64,000 nucleotides of DNA from assembly GCF_958295425.1 (NCBI RefSeq), contig NC_081146.1, positions 15,868,131 through 15,932,130 on the forward strand, given 5' to 3'. Positions 12,463-22,990 of this stretch are shown here, one piece after another (position 1 is the first letter of the stretch; the number at the start of each line of letters is the position of its first letter). The position numbers were made by a program, and so were the translations under genes. This DNA is from Solea solea. Its lineage: Eukaryota; Chordata; Actinopteri; Pleuronectiformes; Soleidae. The notes below the pieces were generated by a model. That model saw only the letters and a program-made list of their open reading frames with translations. It searched no databases and was not told the DNA's origin.

Positions 12463-12997
12463 AGCAGTAACAGCAATGGTGGTGTTGCTGCTTTTTAGTT
12501 AACTGGGAATGCCGAGTTCCAATTATTGTTTTTCAACCTTCAGTTTTTGCCTAGATTTATCTCATTAAACTGAATTTGACATTTCAGCTACTTAAAATAC
12601 ATTCAGCATTCAATTCAGATTTTAAATTTAAATCAAGCTTAGTCTCTTTCTACCTTTTTGTTAGATGTTTTTGTACACATTTTCTGCAGACTGTGTTTTT
12701 GCTGCTTTATTATCTAAGGACTATTTTGCATTCATTTTCCCTGTACTGTGCATGTTTTGTGAATTTTTACATTCATTATCTCAAGACCTTTAGCATTTTC
12801 TGCTGATTTAACGTATTTCAGCAGAGCATTTCAAAGGCAGCGTTTCATGAACATGACATGAAAGAAGGAGCCAGATTTCAGGCAACATTTTCTCGGGAAA
12901 ATGCACATTCTAGTTTTATTTTGAAAAAACTAAACCGGACACACGTGTCCTTCCTTCCCGAACTTTATCATGTGCGAAGCTAGCTGTCTGTGATTAG

Positions 12998-13005
12998 CCA
13001 CGTCA
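12998..13005. promoter_or_regulatory. derl1: UPRE-type element upstream of derl1
   Basis: CCACGTCA is the exact reverse complement of TGACGTGG, the core UPRE bound by XBP1 and ATF6. It lies 132 bases before the derl1 start codon. Derlin genes are unfolded-protein-response targets, so the site is plausible. A CACGTG E-box is at 12942-12947. No adjacent CCAAT spacing that would make a classical ERSE is seen. Function is inferred. Confidence 0.5.
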
Positions 13006-13136
13006 TGTAAACTTAGCACTAGGGCAGTTGTCATATTAAGGTATCCAGGGGTCGCAATTTTGTGGGGGGGACCGGCCCATCTTCAGAGAAGGGCTATTGT
13101 TTGTGGATTATTCGTGGACAGAAACCCTATGGAAAG

Positions 13137-16100
13137 ATGTCAGATATTGGGGACTGGTTCAGAAGCATCCCTTTAATCACCCGGTCATGGTTTGCAGCCT
13201 CGATTGTTGTTCCCTTAATTGGGAAACTAGGTTTGATTGACTTATGGCACCTCATTCTTATCCCGGAGTTGGTCTTTACCAGATTCCATGTAAGTATTTT
13301 CCTCTCGGCTCTATTCACCTGAGTATGTGGAGTCAATAAAAGTGGATGTGCTAGGTTAGTTAGCAGCTGGCTAGCAGGGCTCATTGAGCAGGCCTGTTAG
13401 CTGTGTGTGATGGTAGCCAATGAGAGGGCGAGACGTTGGAGGACATGACTTCCGGTTGTTGTCAAAATGTTGCTTTATTTAGTAACAGTGGTCATCCTCT
13501 ATCTACATAACTTCCGTGTGGTAAGATACTTGAGTCAGAGGGTTTAGGCTAGTGAGCTGGAGCTGGAACTGGATCAGTGTCACTACTATAAGTCTGAGAC
13601 AAGATCAGAGACAGAGATCCTGCTCTCAGTCTATTTTCAGAGGAAGCCCCGTCATACACAGTCTACTAGCAGAATCTGATCTAGGGTTACTTTCATAATC
13701 GATTAACGTGTCGATTACTTTCTCCATTAACCGAATACTTGTTTAGTCATAATATCAGAAAATGTTGAAAAATGTTGATCAGTGTCTTCCCAAACCTGGA
13801 AATAACAACGTTCTCAAATGTCTTAAAAAAAATGTATTCCGTTTTAATGATTTCTATGTTATATGGAGTAAATAAACCAGAAATGATCAACGTTGACGAA
13901 TCTGAGAGCTTGTTTTAATTATTAAAACATATTTTAAGCTTGATTGTGGAAGACTTGCTAGCTTTGACTTGAACAGAACGTTTGCGCCCTTTATTCACTT
14001 ACTAGATAAATGCTATATTAACTCCCCTTGAATAACTCTTTCAGGTTTTTGCTAATTTTTTCCCTCAAATACATCACTGTTAGTTCTAGACCAGTGTCTT
14101 TCTTTTTCAACACATTAACATCCATTTATCTATCCTCCACATGAGGGTCACAGGGGATGCTGTGCCAATCTCAGCTGACAGTGCAATAGGCAAGGGTACA
14201 TCCTAGACAGATCGCCAGTCCACCACAGGGTCACATAGAGACGAACAACCATCCACTCACATCTATGGCAATTTAGAGTGTCAAATTTGCCTAATCCCCA
14301 TATTGCATGTTTTTGGACATCACTCCACAGTGTGAGAAATGCACTCTTGGTTTGTTTGTATGTGTATTGGGATGCTGTCTCCCGCAATATGGAGCAGTTA
14401 CTTTAACAGTGTTTTGGAGTAATTATAAAATATCTTTTTTTGTCGTAAAACAACCCCTCAGGCAACATTTTAACTGTGTGTTACTTTCAGCTACCTGAGG
14501 TATGAAGATGTACAATGGTGAGGAGGCAGAATATGAATGTCTCTTAGAAAAACCCGACTCAAAAGAAAGCTCCTGACATAACAAGTGATCTGTCTCATCC
14601 ATTGTTCTCCCAGTTTGAACTGCTTCCCTCTGGAAGGCATTTTAGACTTTCCACAATCAAGTGCAGTTGCTAAACTTAATGTAATGTCTTTATTAGTATT
14701 TGTGACATATTTCTACTGTAATTTCTATGAGATTAACATCTCTTTTTGTTTGTTTCAGCTTTGGAGACCAGTGACAGCCACCTTGTTTTTCCCAATATCC
14801 CCGAATACAGGGTTCCTGTACATGGTTAACCTGTATTTCCTCTACCACTACTCCACTCGGCTAGAAACAGGTGAGATGACTGGCCTCGGTGGGTTTAACA
14901 CATGCAGGCACATTAAATACGCTTCCTGTCATGCTTATGTTTCTGTTTGTATTGTTTGGCAGGGGCGTTTGATGGCAGACCTGCAGACTATGTCTTCATG
15001 CTTCTCTTCAACTGGATCTGTATTGTTGTATCCTTTGTACTTGCATCATGAACTCCCTCTCTTTAAGAGATAGATCAACCTACAGTAAATAGTTTCCTTC
15101 AGTGTCTAAGTAACTCATTACATCCCTGTTTTTGCCTTTGCTTTCTTTGCCCTCTGCATTTCTCTCTCCCTCCCTCTGCCTCTGCAGCACCGTGTGCCAT
15201 GTCAGTGTGGCTCTGTGCCAGTGGCCCAGTGTCAGTCTCCCCCTGCAGAGCAGAGAAACCTAATCTAGGTCACATGCAGCACCGGCAGTGCAGCCTGGCC
15301 CACATCTCAGCGGTGCTGTGCCGTTTAGTCAGAAGTTCAAGCTCCTACTGCTTGTCTTGATTTATTTATTTTTTTTTATAAACGGACATTACTTAAATTT
15401 ACATGTCGTATTTCAGGAAAAGATTGCCTTCCTTAAACCCCATTCAAAAATATATGGTCGCTTTTTATCCCCTTAGGCTAATAATGGAAATTATTTTTCA
15501 AATCAAGTCATATGAGAGGTCATATCTGATTTGCCAAAGTCGGACACCTCGTTCAAAGAGGCAGAGATGGTGGGTGGTAGAAGGCTGGTGTAGGGATTTA
15601 AACTGGAAACTCTCCAGTCTCCAGCTGCTCTTATCTTAAGGCTCCAGCTGTGATTGCTTTGCCATGGTACTGTCCTTGACTCTTGTCTGTAGATAACGGG
15701 GATGCTGATGGACATGCGGGTGAGACTCTTCTTCTCTCTGAATTTATATCACAACTTAAATCATGGTATCACAATAGTTATCTGACGTGTTTTGTTATTA
15801 TGAATCCATAAATGTAGTTTAATTTTGGTTCTTTTATAATGATCATCAGTCATCAGTAAACAGTATTCAGTAATAATAAAGAGCTAGCAGTAAACCTTGT
15901 GATTAGCTCTGGTTTTTCCTATCCTGTCCTGTTAACAGAGTAAAAACTAAACTTTTGTATTTTTGCTGCTGCACATGTGATCACTGAATTTCTAATATTG
16001 ACCTTTACCAGTCAACTGAGGGAGACCCTCATTTCTAAAGATGCTGAGCATGAGCAAAGACATTAAGCAAATGTAAAGGCAATCATAAAAACACTGTCCT

Positions 16101-18418
16101 AGAAAACAAAAGCAGGTTCTTCTATATTGGTTGCAGTCCGATCGTGGGCATTTGTTCAGTAAAAGCTGAAAATGAGCAAGCAGTTTAAGACATTTAAGTT
16201 TCAGATTGAAGTTGGTTATAAGCTTTGATACAAAGTGATGTTCATGAATGTGATGAGGGCAGATAAAGCATTTGGGGATTTCCATGAGTTCCAGATTTCA
16301 GGCAGTCAAATGTTTTTATTCAAGCTTGAAAAACCACAAACCATTTCTGAGAATCTGAAAATGGAGGGGGACTGTGAAAAAATGGTTGGTTCAACCCCTT
16401 GAATTAAAGCTAAAAGTGAGATCACATCTTGATTTATTCAGGTCAAATCCATTGTGGTGGTGCAAAAGTTGTGTAACTGTCCAATTACTCATGTGACTGA
16501 CTGTATGTGAAATCAAAAAACTATCTTTTTGTTTTCTGTAGGGACACTTCTAACGTCTAACAATAAACAGACCTAATAAGTGACTCACATAAAAACTGCT
16601 CTTTTAGTTTCAGACAGAGTTGCGTTGTTGATGCTTTGTGTCTGCTTGTGTTTTCAGCTACTCATGATCCCGCTGATCATGTCGGTGTTGTACGTCTGGG
16701 CGCAGTTCAATAAAGACGTGATCGTGTCCTTCTGGTTCGGAACACGATTCAAGGTATTTAAGGTTTCCCACTGTGACTCAATACATTTCTAAAGACGCTC
16801 ATATATCATATTACTACCAGAACATTGTTATGTGTCATTATTATGCCACATAAAGGTTTTCTACCTGAATTCAAAGGCTGTAACTAATATTTCTCATGCT
16901 CTATCATAGGCGCATTATCTACCCTGGGTCATCTTGGGCTTCAACTTCATCATTGGAGGCTCGTAAGTAACAATATTTAATCAGTGACATTAAATTCACA
17001 TTAACATAGTTACCTCTTTAACACATTATACATTTTTTTTCATTTCTTGTGTTTAGGGCAACAGCCTGAAAAGCAGGCTGTTTTTATGTTGCAAATGTTA
17101 AAACTCTATACATGTAACACTATTAATGTGTTATTTGCTGTTCCTGCACAGATTTGTGAATGAACTGACGGGGAATTTAGTGGGTCACCTCTACTTCTTC
17201 CTCATGTTCAAATACCCAATGGACCTGGGAGGACGCTCCCTTCTCTCCACACCAGAGTTCTTGTAAGTTTTTTTTCCCAAACCTTTTTTTATTTTACCTA
17301 GGCCAAATTCATGATAAAAGAAATCACATTTACCTTGTAGATTTGACAAAGGCCAATATTTTAATCTTTTTATTTGAAAACCTTACACGTATTGTGATGT
17401 TTTAACTGTGTTATGGCGTTGACTTAAAGGTTGGAATCAATTAATCTTGTTTCCTTGTTCTAAGTGCTGTGCAAATTGAAAAATGTGATCCAAGAAACAT
17501 TTCAAATCTTTAGGTCATAGAGTGGTAGTTATTTTCAGTGTGTTTCGTAGACAATCTTTAACACAGTGAATATTAAACTAGAGCTTGACTAAGAATATAT
17601 AACAATCGCAGTATTTGTCAGAAAGGTGGGAATTGAGTTCAGCTCTTTTGTTCGACTGTCTCATTTACCCTCACACCGTGATTGCCACCTATAGCCCCAG
17701 TGATTAGACAAGGTTTAAACATCTGTCACCAAACCACTGATTTAACATCTAAATACAGAGGAGAGAGTGAAGTTAACGAACCAAACTGTTCCCTTTTTAT
17801 CTCCTATCAGAACCATCTGTGCATTTGTTGCTGCATGTGCTTTGAATTTGTTATTCATTAATCCTTAACAAATTTATTCGACCAAATTTATGTCACAACT
17901 GCCCTAAATCTACAGCATTGGTAATTATCAAAATAATCGTTTATGTTTCTGTAATGGTTAATATACCAGTATGTAGAGGCTCTATATTTTTAATGCTTTT
18001 ATTTCATGGATTATTATTGTTATCTATGAATTTCGAATGCACTGTTTTATGAAAAAACTGAAGAAATATTTAAGCACATTATTATTAAAATTCACAAAAA
18101 TTGTAGGTGAAAACTCAAATTGGGGTGCTGAAATTCCTGCATTCAACAACGGCTCTAAATTGAAAATATTCAATTTTTAAACTTCATCTCACATTTGTGT
18201 ACTCGTCTCTCCCTGTTTGTTGCAGATATCGGTTTTTCCCTAACAGGAGGGGAGGGGTGTCGGGCTTTGGAGTCCCTCCCAGCAGGAGACCAGCTGCCCA
18301 GGAGCAGGCAGGAGGAGGAGGAGGAGGAGGAGGAGGAGGTGGAGGAGGGGGAGGGGGTGGTGGTGGTTTCGGAGGACGTCACAACTGGGGCCAAGGCTTC
18401 CGCCTGGGTGATGAATGA
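13137..18418 (+). CDS. derl1: Derlin-1 (8 coding exons, complete)
   Basis: Derlin-1 is a rhomboid-fold pseudoprotease of the ER membrane. It works in ER-associated degradation, helping move misfolded proteins to the cytosol and recruiting p97/VCP. Coding exons: 13137-13289, 14759-14870, 14963-15027, 15693-15719, 16658-16753, 16910-16962, 17152-17262, 18226-18418; all junctions stay in frame, giving 269 residues (human 251). The start MSDIGDWFRSIP equals the human start, and no in-frame ATG lies upstream. Visible motifs are the derlin WR motif (LWRP, residues 52-55), hydrophobic membrane segments such as LLMIPLIMSVLYVW, the GxxxG motif GNLVG (176-180), and a C-terminal SHP box ending WGQGFRLGDE for p97 binding. 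No rhomboid Ser/His catalytic pair is expected or seen. The extra length is mainly a 19-glycine run just before the SHP box. Convergent with zhx2 downstream, divergent from tbc1d31 upstream. Confidence 0.97.
13684..13905 (+). repeat. Family B repeat in derl1 intron 1
   Basis: Carries TTTCATAATCGATTAACGTG, ATATCAGAAAATGTTGAAAA and GTTCTCAAATGTCTTAAAAA in the same order as other family B copies. The left end is truncated. Confidence 0.6.
14119..14320 (+). repeat. Dispersed repeat family A in derl1 intron 1
   Basis: Contains GGATGCTGTGCCAATCTCAG, then AGATCGCCAGTCCACCACAG, then AATTTAGAGTGTCAAATTTG. This is the order seen in the more complete copy at 45205-45590. A widespread teleost interspersed repeat; I do not assign it to a named family. 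Confidence 0.65.
15693..15719 (+). CDS. derl1: derl1 exon 4, 27-nt microexon
   Basis: Encodes only ITGMLMDMR, residues 111-119, corresponding to ITGLAMDMQ in human. It is flanked by TGTAG and GTGAGA splice signals and is phase 0 on both sides, so skipping it would remove nine residues without a frameshift. Confidence 0.9.
18311..18367 (+). repeat. derl1: GGA/GGG/GGT run encoding 19 glycines in Derlin-1
   Basis: Nine GGA codons, then a mixed GGT/GGA/GGG tract, encode Gly235-Gly253 in the last exon. Human Derlin-1 has only a four-glycine stretch here. The coding strand is purine- and G-rich and could form a G-quadruplex. The run links the last membrane segment to the SHP box and should be flexible. 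Confidence 0.9.
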
Positions 18419-19150
18419 GAGGAGGTGGCTCCATCCTCCTCCTTAGCTCTGAACAACTAACGGCCGCACAGCTGTTGACTCGGGTTAAAATGCTCGCTTC
18501 TTCACGTTTTTTTTCTTCTTCTCTGATTTGAGGGAATTAACAATATATATATATTGATCTTAATTCATTTGCATTTGTGTTTATTTTTAGAGGTGACGGG
18601 ATGAAATTTGAAAAAGTGGGCATTTTAATCAAGAAAGCAGCAGGACTCGGACTCTGGCTTCAAGTAAAGCCAGGTCTACTTCTCTACTCAACGACTGCTA
18701 ATGTGTCCATGTGAAGCAGATAGAAGAAAATGTACTTTCTTTTTTTTTTTGCAATGTGATGACTCTTGATCTCCCCTCCCCTTCATTTCCTCCCTCTTCT
18801 TTTCATCCCTCCTCCTCAACCAACTGCCATTGGTCTGTCAAGACTGGAGATGTTGCAGCTGCACACCAGCATGCTGTTAATTCTGATTCATGTGTTCCTG
18901 TTTTGTCTCTCTCTGTGTTGCCATATCAGATTACAGTGTATTTACCAATGCACAGGGAGCGAGCTCTAGGCATCCCATCACACAACATGGACAAAGCTAT
19001 AGAGCGAGTGAGTGTTTCCAGGTCTGAACTTAAAGAACACAGGTGTAAAATACTTTGAAACCCCCTGTTGTAGGACGCGATCTTAACAAAATGAGGCGAA
19101 AACAGGATTTTCCTCTTTTTGTAAATAAAACTGTTTATTGAAAGGAGTGT
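18419..19150 (+). other. derl1: derl1 3' UTR (inferred)
   Basis: Non-coding sequence from the TGA stop to just after the AATAAA hexamer. Includes pyrimidine-rich stretches near 18765-18815. The end point is inferred from the signal only. Confidence 0.6.
19124..19129 (+). terminator. derl1: derl1 polyadenylation signal
   Basis: AATAAA about 700 bases after the stop codon, the first canonical hexamer on this strand after the coding region. Confidence 0.6.
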
Positions 19151-19518
19151 GATTTATTAATTTAAAGAATGAATTTTATCTCTCACTCTCTGAGAGATCT
19201 ATGTTCATCAGTTAATCTACAGATTTCAGTACACATTGAAGTGGAAAACATTTTTGCTTGTATAGTCTAACAGACTAAATATAAAGGTTTTTTTCTGCTA
19301 CTACAAAAGCTTTGTTGATTCAAATGTAATTAAATGAAAACCATGTGCAACACAAAAGGAAGCCATGTCTCTCAAGCTCAAACTGAGGGTGTCATTGAGG
19401 CTGCTGTCAAATCTAGTACAGTGAAAAGGTTTTTAAATGTGTATATTTGCTCACTGACAGTTAATAGAATGGAAAGACTACAAGGCCGCTGATGAACAGT
19501 AAAACATTAAAATCATGT

Positions 19519-19680
19519 AGGCCTGCAACTACCGATTATTTCCATAATCCATAAAATGTTGATTAGGGTTTCTCAAATCTCAAAATCAACCAATTATGTT
19601 ACATGGAGCAGAGAAACCAGAAAAAAATCCACATTTAAGAAGCCATTAACTTAGTATTCGATTAATAATTGATTAAACTG
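19519..19680 (+). repeat. Family B repeat between derl1 and zhx2
   Basis: Begins AGGCCTGCAACTACCGATTA and ends near ATTCGATTAATAATTGATTA. It lies in the gap between the derl1 polyadenylation signal and the distal zhx2 signal. Confidence 0.6.
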
Positions 19681-19936
19681 AAGTCTGTGACATATTGTGA
19701 GCTGGAATAATAGCAGCCGTCAAAGGTTTGCTTGCAAACAAAACGTGTCTCTTTAAAGATTTATAATAAAAAAAAAAAACCTGTCAACAAAACCGGTGAT
19801 TATGACGAGCCAAAGAATCATCAAGCATTAATGTTCTGTGTATTACGACTGGTTGTTTTATGCACTCTAAAAACTTGCTTCTTTTTCTTCAGTTAACAAA
19901 TAATCCTGGAGTGGGGTTTTTATAGTCAGTTGTATG

Positions 19937-19942
19937 TTTATT
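19937..19942 (-). terminator. zhx2: Candidate distal zhx2 polyadenylation signal
   Basis: Reads AATAAA on the minus strand, about 3 kb after the zhx2 stop and about 800 bases from the derl1 signal on the other strand. If used, the two genes end tail to tail with a short gap. Confidence 0.35.
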
Positions 19943-20053
19943 GAGTTACAGCAGACATTAAGTAGAAAATGAAAATGCAAACAGTATTCCCTATTAGCCA
20001 AACAAATGTACAGTCGCCCAGAAACGTGTCTGAGCATGAAACTAAGGACACAA

Positions 20054-20074
20054 CAGCAGCAGCAGCAGCAGCAG
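20054..20074. repeat. CAG/CTG trinucleotide repeat, 7 units
   Basis: Seven perfect CAG units on the plus strand (CTG in zhx2 orientation), in the putative zhx2 3' UTR. Confidence 0.9.
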
Positions 20075-21690
20075 ACATTCAGCCAGCAAACAGCCATACG
20101 CCTGCTGGTTCAAACAAGGCTCGTCAAGTCTAGGTGACAGCGGAACTCAACCCATTTTTAATCACTGGTACAAATACTGCAACAACTTGCAATTTGACCC
20201 ATGAATAAAAACGAAAAAAATCCCTTTCGTGGAAATGAGTGTCTTAAAAATGAAAGGCGTTGAAGCACATGCTTAGCAGTTCGTGACAGCTGTAGCCGAA
20301 GAGGTAATAGCCAACGACTCCAAACGGTATCAGCATAGTTTTCATCGTTTCATCGAGTCACAAGCCCAGATATTAAGTCACCATGAACCGACAGAACAGG
20401 AATCACGCAAACTCTGTGCTGCTTGGAATAGATGGACAAAGCTGAGAGAAAGAGAGAGAAGAGTTAAGAGTTCCTGTGTGTTCAGATCCATTTCTTGAAA
20501 ATAGGTCAAAGAAAAAGGAGCTTTCGCCATTTCCCCTGCGCCACATTTCCACTGTCACCACCCAGATGTTCTTGCGGAAGTTCAGTTAAGAATCATTTTC
20601 AAGTCCACAATTCTGTACTTGACCCACAACCAAGGCAGACAGGAAATGTCAGGTAAGAGCTGAAAGGCAGCGTGGTGCGATCAAACACAGTTTCATTAAA
20701 AGGAACATTCTGTATGGTTTTGTGAAACGGGTGCTGATGCATAAACCAGAAGAAATAAGTTGGGAAGTGCAGTTTGTTCATCCTGACTTGTCTTGGTCTG
20801 CCTGAGTGACTGTTTCAGCCACTGCTCATTCTTCATGACTGCCTTCTCTAAAACACACGTGAGTGATGTTCACCTTCACCAGCGTGAATGTTGTTGCTAC
20901 CGGAGAAAAGAAAAAGTTACAGTGTGAAATGAGGTGACCTATCATAAGAACATCTATCATTACAGCAGGTAGATATGCAAGTGCCATCAAAGACTGCTCA
21001 TGAAGAGTAGTGAGTAAGAAGGATTTTCCCAAAAAAAAGGACAACATTTTCAGCAAGAAAATTGATTATCATACACTCTGAACTTGGAACAATGACAACA
21101 TAAAGAAAAAAGTTTTGGGGAACCCGTCAGACTTGTTTTTAAAAATGTAACAAAACTTGCCCGCGAAGTAAAACTGTACAAACATTTTTTTTTTTTGTAA
21201 TACAGAAAAATATTTACAAGCGTACATCTCTTTGTGTGTCTGTGTTTTTAAAGTGTACTAATAGTAGTAAGAACAATGCATCAAGTCCAGCTTTGGCACT
21301 CCTCTTAATGTCAGCATCTGCACCTCACATCAGTGCCTCTAACAGTGGAACTCCAAAGTCCCTGACGCTTTGTGATGACATCACACGCAGACAGTTACAT
21401 CACGAGTTCCACATTTGGTCGCCACATGGTGGTCAACGATTTAATCGACCTGAAACACAATCAAGACACCAAGGCAGAAAGAGGAGACTCAGATTAACAC
21501 TGGGTCAAATCACGGTTCTCCTTCCTGTGTTAACTTCCAACTGATTTCATTAATACTTTTCTCAGATTAGAATTTAAAGGTTGGGTGTAATGTAGATGTC
21601 AGAAAAAACAATGAATTATACATTTCTACCTAAGTTTTAAATTAGGGCTGAATAATTTAGGGTAAATATCTAAGATACTGCAAATTTGAC

Positions 21691-21800
21691 TTTCAATCCA
21701 ATTAAATTTTATTTGTATAGCACCGAATCACAACATACATCTCAAGGCACTGTACATAGACAACATTGTAAAGAAAAAAAAACCCTTTTAACAGGGATAT
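21691..21800 (+). repeat. Teleost interspersed repeat with TTTATTTGTATAGCACC core
   Basis: TTTTATTTGTATAGCACCGA followed by TCTCAAGGCACTGTACATAG. This pair of phrases recurs widely in fish genomes. The family is not assigned here and the ends are uncertain. Confidence 0.6.
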
Positions 21801-22127
21801 AGTCTTTTGTAGTCAAGAGATTGTTTTAGACGGAGTTAAAAAGATAAAACATTACCATACAACGTCCCATTAAAAAAACCCCAACAAGATTTGAGTTCAA
21901 GACATGGTACTGAACCTAAACAATAAAAAACTAGAATAATAATAACGAAAGCTCTGTCTATGTTAAATCAATAATAATAAAAATTCAAATCAGGAAATCA
22001 TGAGATCCTTTAAACTTTAACATCATACATCTCATTCACTTGACACAATTTGCAAATAAAATAGCATTTTGTTTCACATTATGATTTGAAAATGATTAAT
22101 TGTTCATCCCTAAGCAAAAGTGAAAAC

Positions 22128-22172
22128 CTATCTATCTATCTATCTAGCTATCTATCTATCTATCTATCTATC
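22128..22172. repeat. CTAT tetranucleotide microsatellite
   Basis: About eleven CTAT units with one CTAG interruption. Confidence 0.95.
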
Positions 22173-22883
22173 ACCTCAAAATGTTTCCATCTACAATCTC
22201 CTCAAGACCTCCCGTGACTTCCTGTGTGCGTGTGCTCGGCGACACGTGTGATGCTAATGACAGTGTGGTCCAAATATCATCCTGCCGTCCCAGCATGCCA
22301 TCTTTCTAAAGGACCAGTCAGACGTAATTACATGCTAATAACTTCCTGGGGAGTTGAACACTGCAGCTGTGGCATCTTAAAGGAACAGTTCCCCCATTTA
22401 TGTATCTATTTACTTAAAGCCAAGTCACACAACGAAGCTTCTACAACCCTCCTCTTCCACTGAGATCAGGTTCTCAGTGGAAGGAAAAAATATCCCAGCA
22501 TGCACTGGGAGAATAGCCAGAAAACACCTTGATTAAAGCCATGTGTAACTTCTGGGTTGATTAAAATATTTTTACATTAGCAACATGTGAAATATAATGT
22601 ATAATGTGAATGGAAGTGCAATAAATTAATCCTGATATATTTCAGCTCATTGTTTTGATTTGACCCATTGTTTTTTCCGATTTGATTCGCATCTGCATAA
22701 ATCAACATTGTTTTCAGAGCTCTACAAAACAAGAGCTATACGCCAACTGTCCAGCCCTTAACTTCAAATAAAGTTTGTGAACTCTTAGCAACCAATAGTC
22801 GGATGTCTGCCAGGAAGTCACAAACCATTTCAAATGCTTCCAATGCTGCTGATACAGGAGCATAATATGCAAACCTTATCATT

Positions 22884-22889
22884 TTTATT
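22884..22889 (-). terminator. zhx2: Candidate proximal zhx2 polyadenylation signal
   Basis: AATAAA on the minus strand only about 100 bases after the stop codon. It would give a very short 3' UTR. Confidence 0.4.
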
Positions 22890-22990
22890 CAAAGCAGTTT
22901 TAACATCTGATACTCATTTGAATTTTCCATGACTACATTCCTGTTATACTGCATTCATTAAAAGGGGATTTTCACTGATTAAACCTACCA

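Larger units (their letters stand above)
10968..13136. promoter_or_regulatory. Divergent intergenic region between tbc1d31 and derl1
   Basis: The two start codons face away from each other across 2.2 kb, so both promoters must lie here. There is no CpG island and no clear TATA box. Two dispersed CpG-containing stretches flank the genes (about 10,930-11,350 and 12,930-13,100). A TTA/TTG microsatellite lies at 12411-12462. The middle (11.4-12.9 kb) shows no gene. Exact transcription starts cannot be placed from sequence alone. Confidence 0.6.
19943..22990 (-). other. zhx2: Possible long zhx2 3' UTR
   Basis: Non-coding 3 kb between the zhx2 stop and the distal signal. It holds a (CTG)7 tract (20054-20074, CAG on the plus strand), a teleost repeat at 21691-21800 and a CTAT microsatellite at 22128-22172. 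Use of the proximal signal at 22884-22889 would leave most of this intergenic. Confidence 0.35.

Noticed and set aside
12981..13010. A full ERSE or ERSE-II element at the derl1 promoter
   Set aside because: CCACG is present but there is no CCAAT at nine bases nor ATTGG at one base; only the UPRE core fits.
14585..15073. 162-codon plus-strand open frame
   Set aside because: It is derl1 exons 2 and 3 read together with introns; good splice sites divide it and the conserved protein changes frame within it.
18195..18446. Glu-rich alternative frame across derl1 exon 8
   Set aside because: Caused by reading the GGA repeat in another frame; the conserved Derlin-1 C-terminus fixes the true frame.
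22128..22172. Regularly spaced short repeats as a CRISPR-like array
   Set aside because: A simple CTAT microsatellite with no spacers, in a vertebrate genome.
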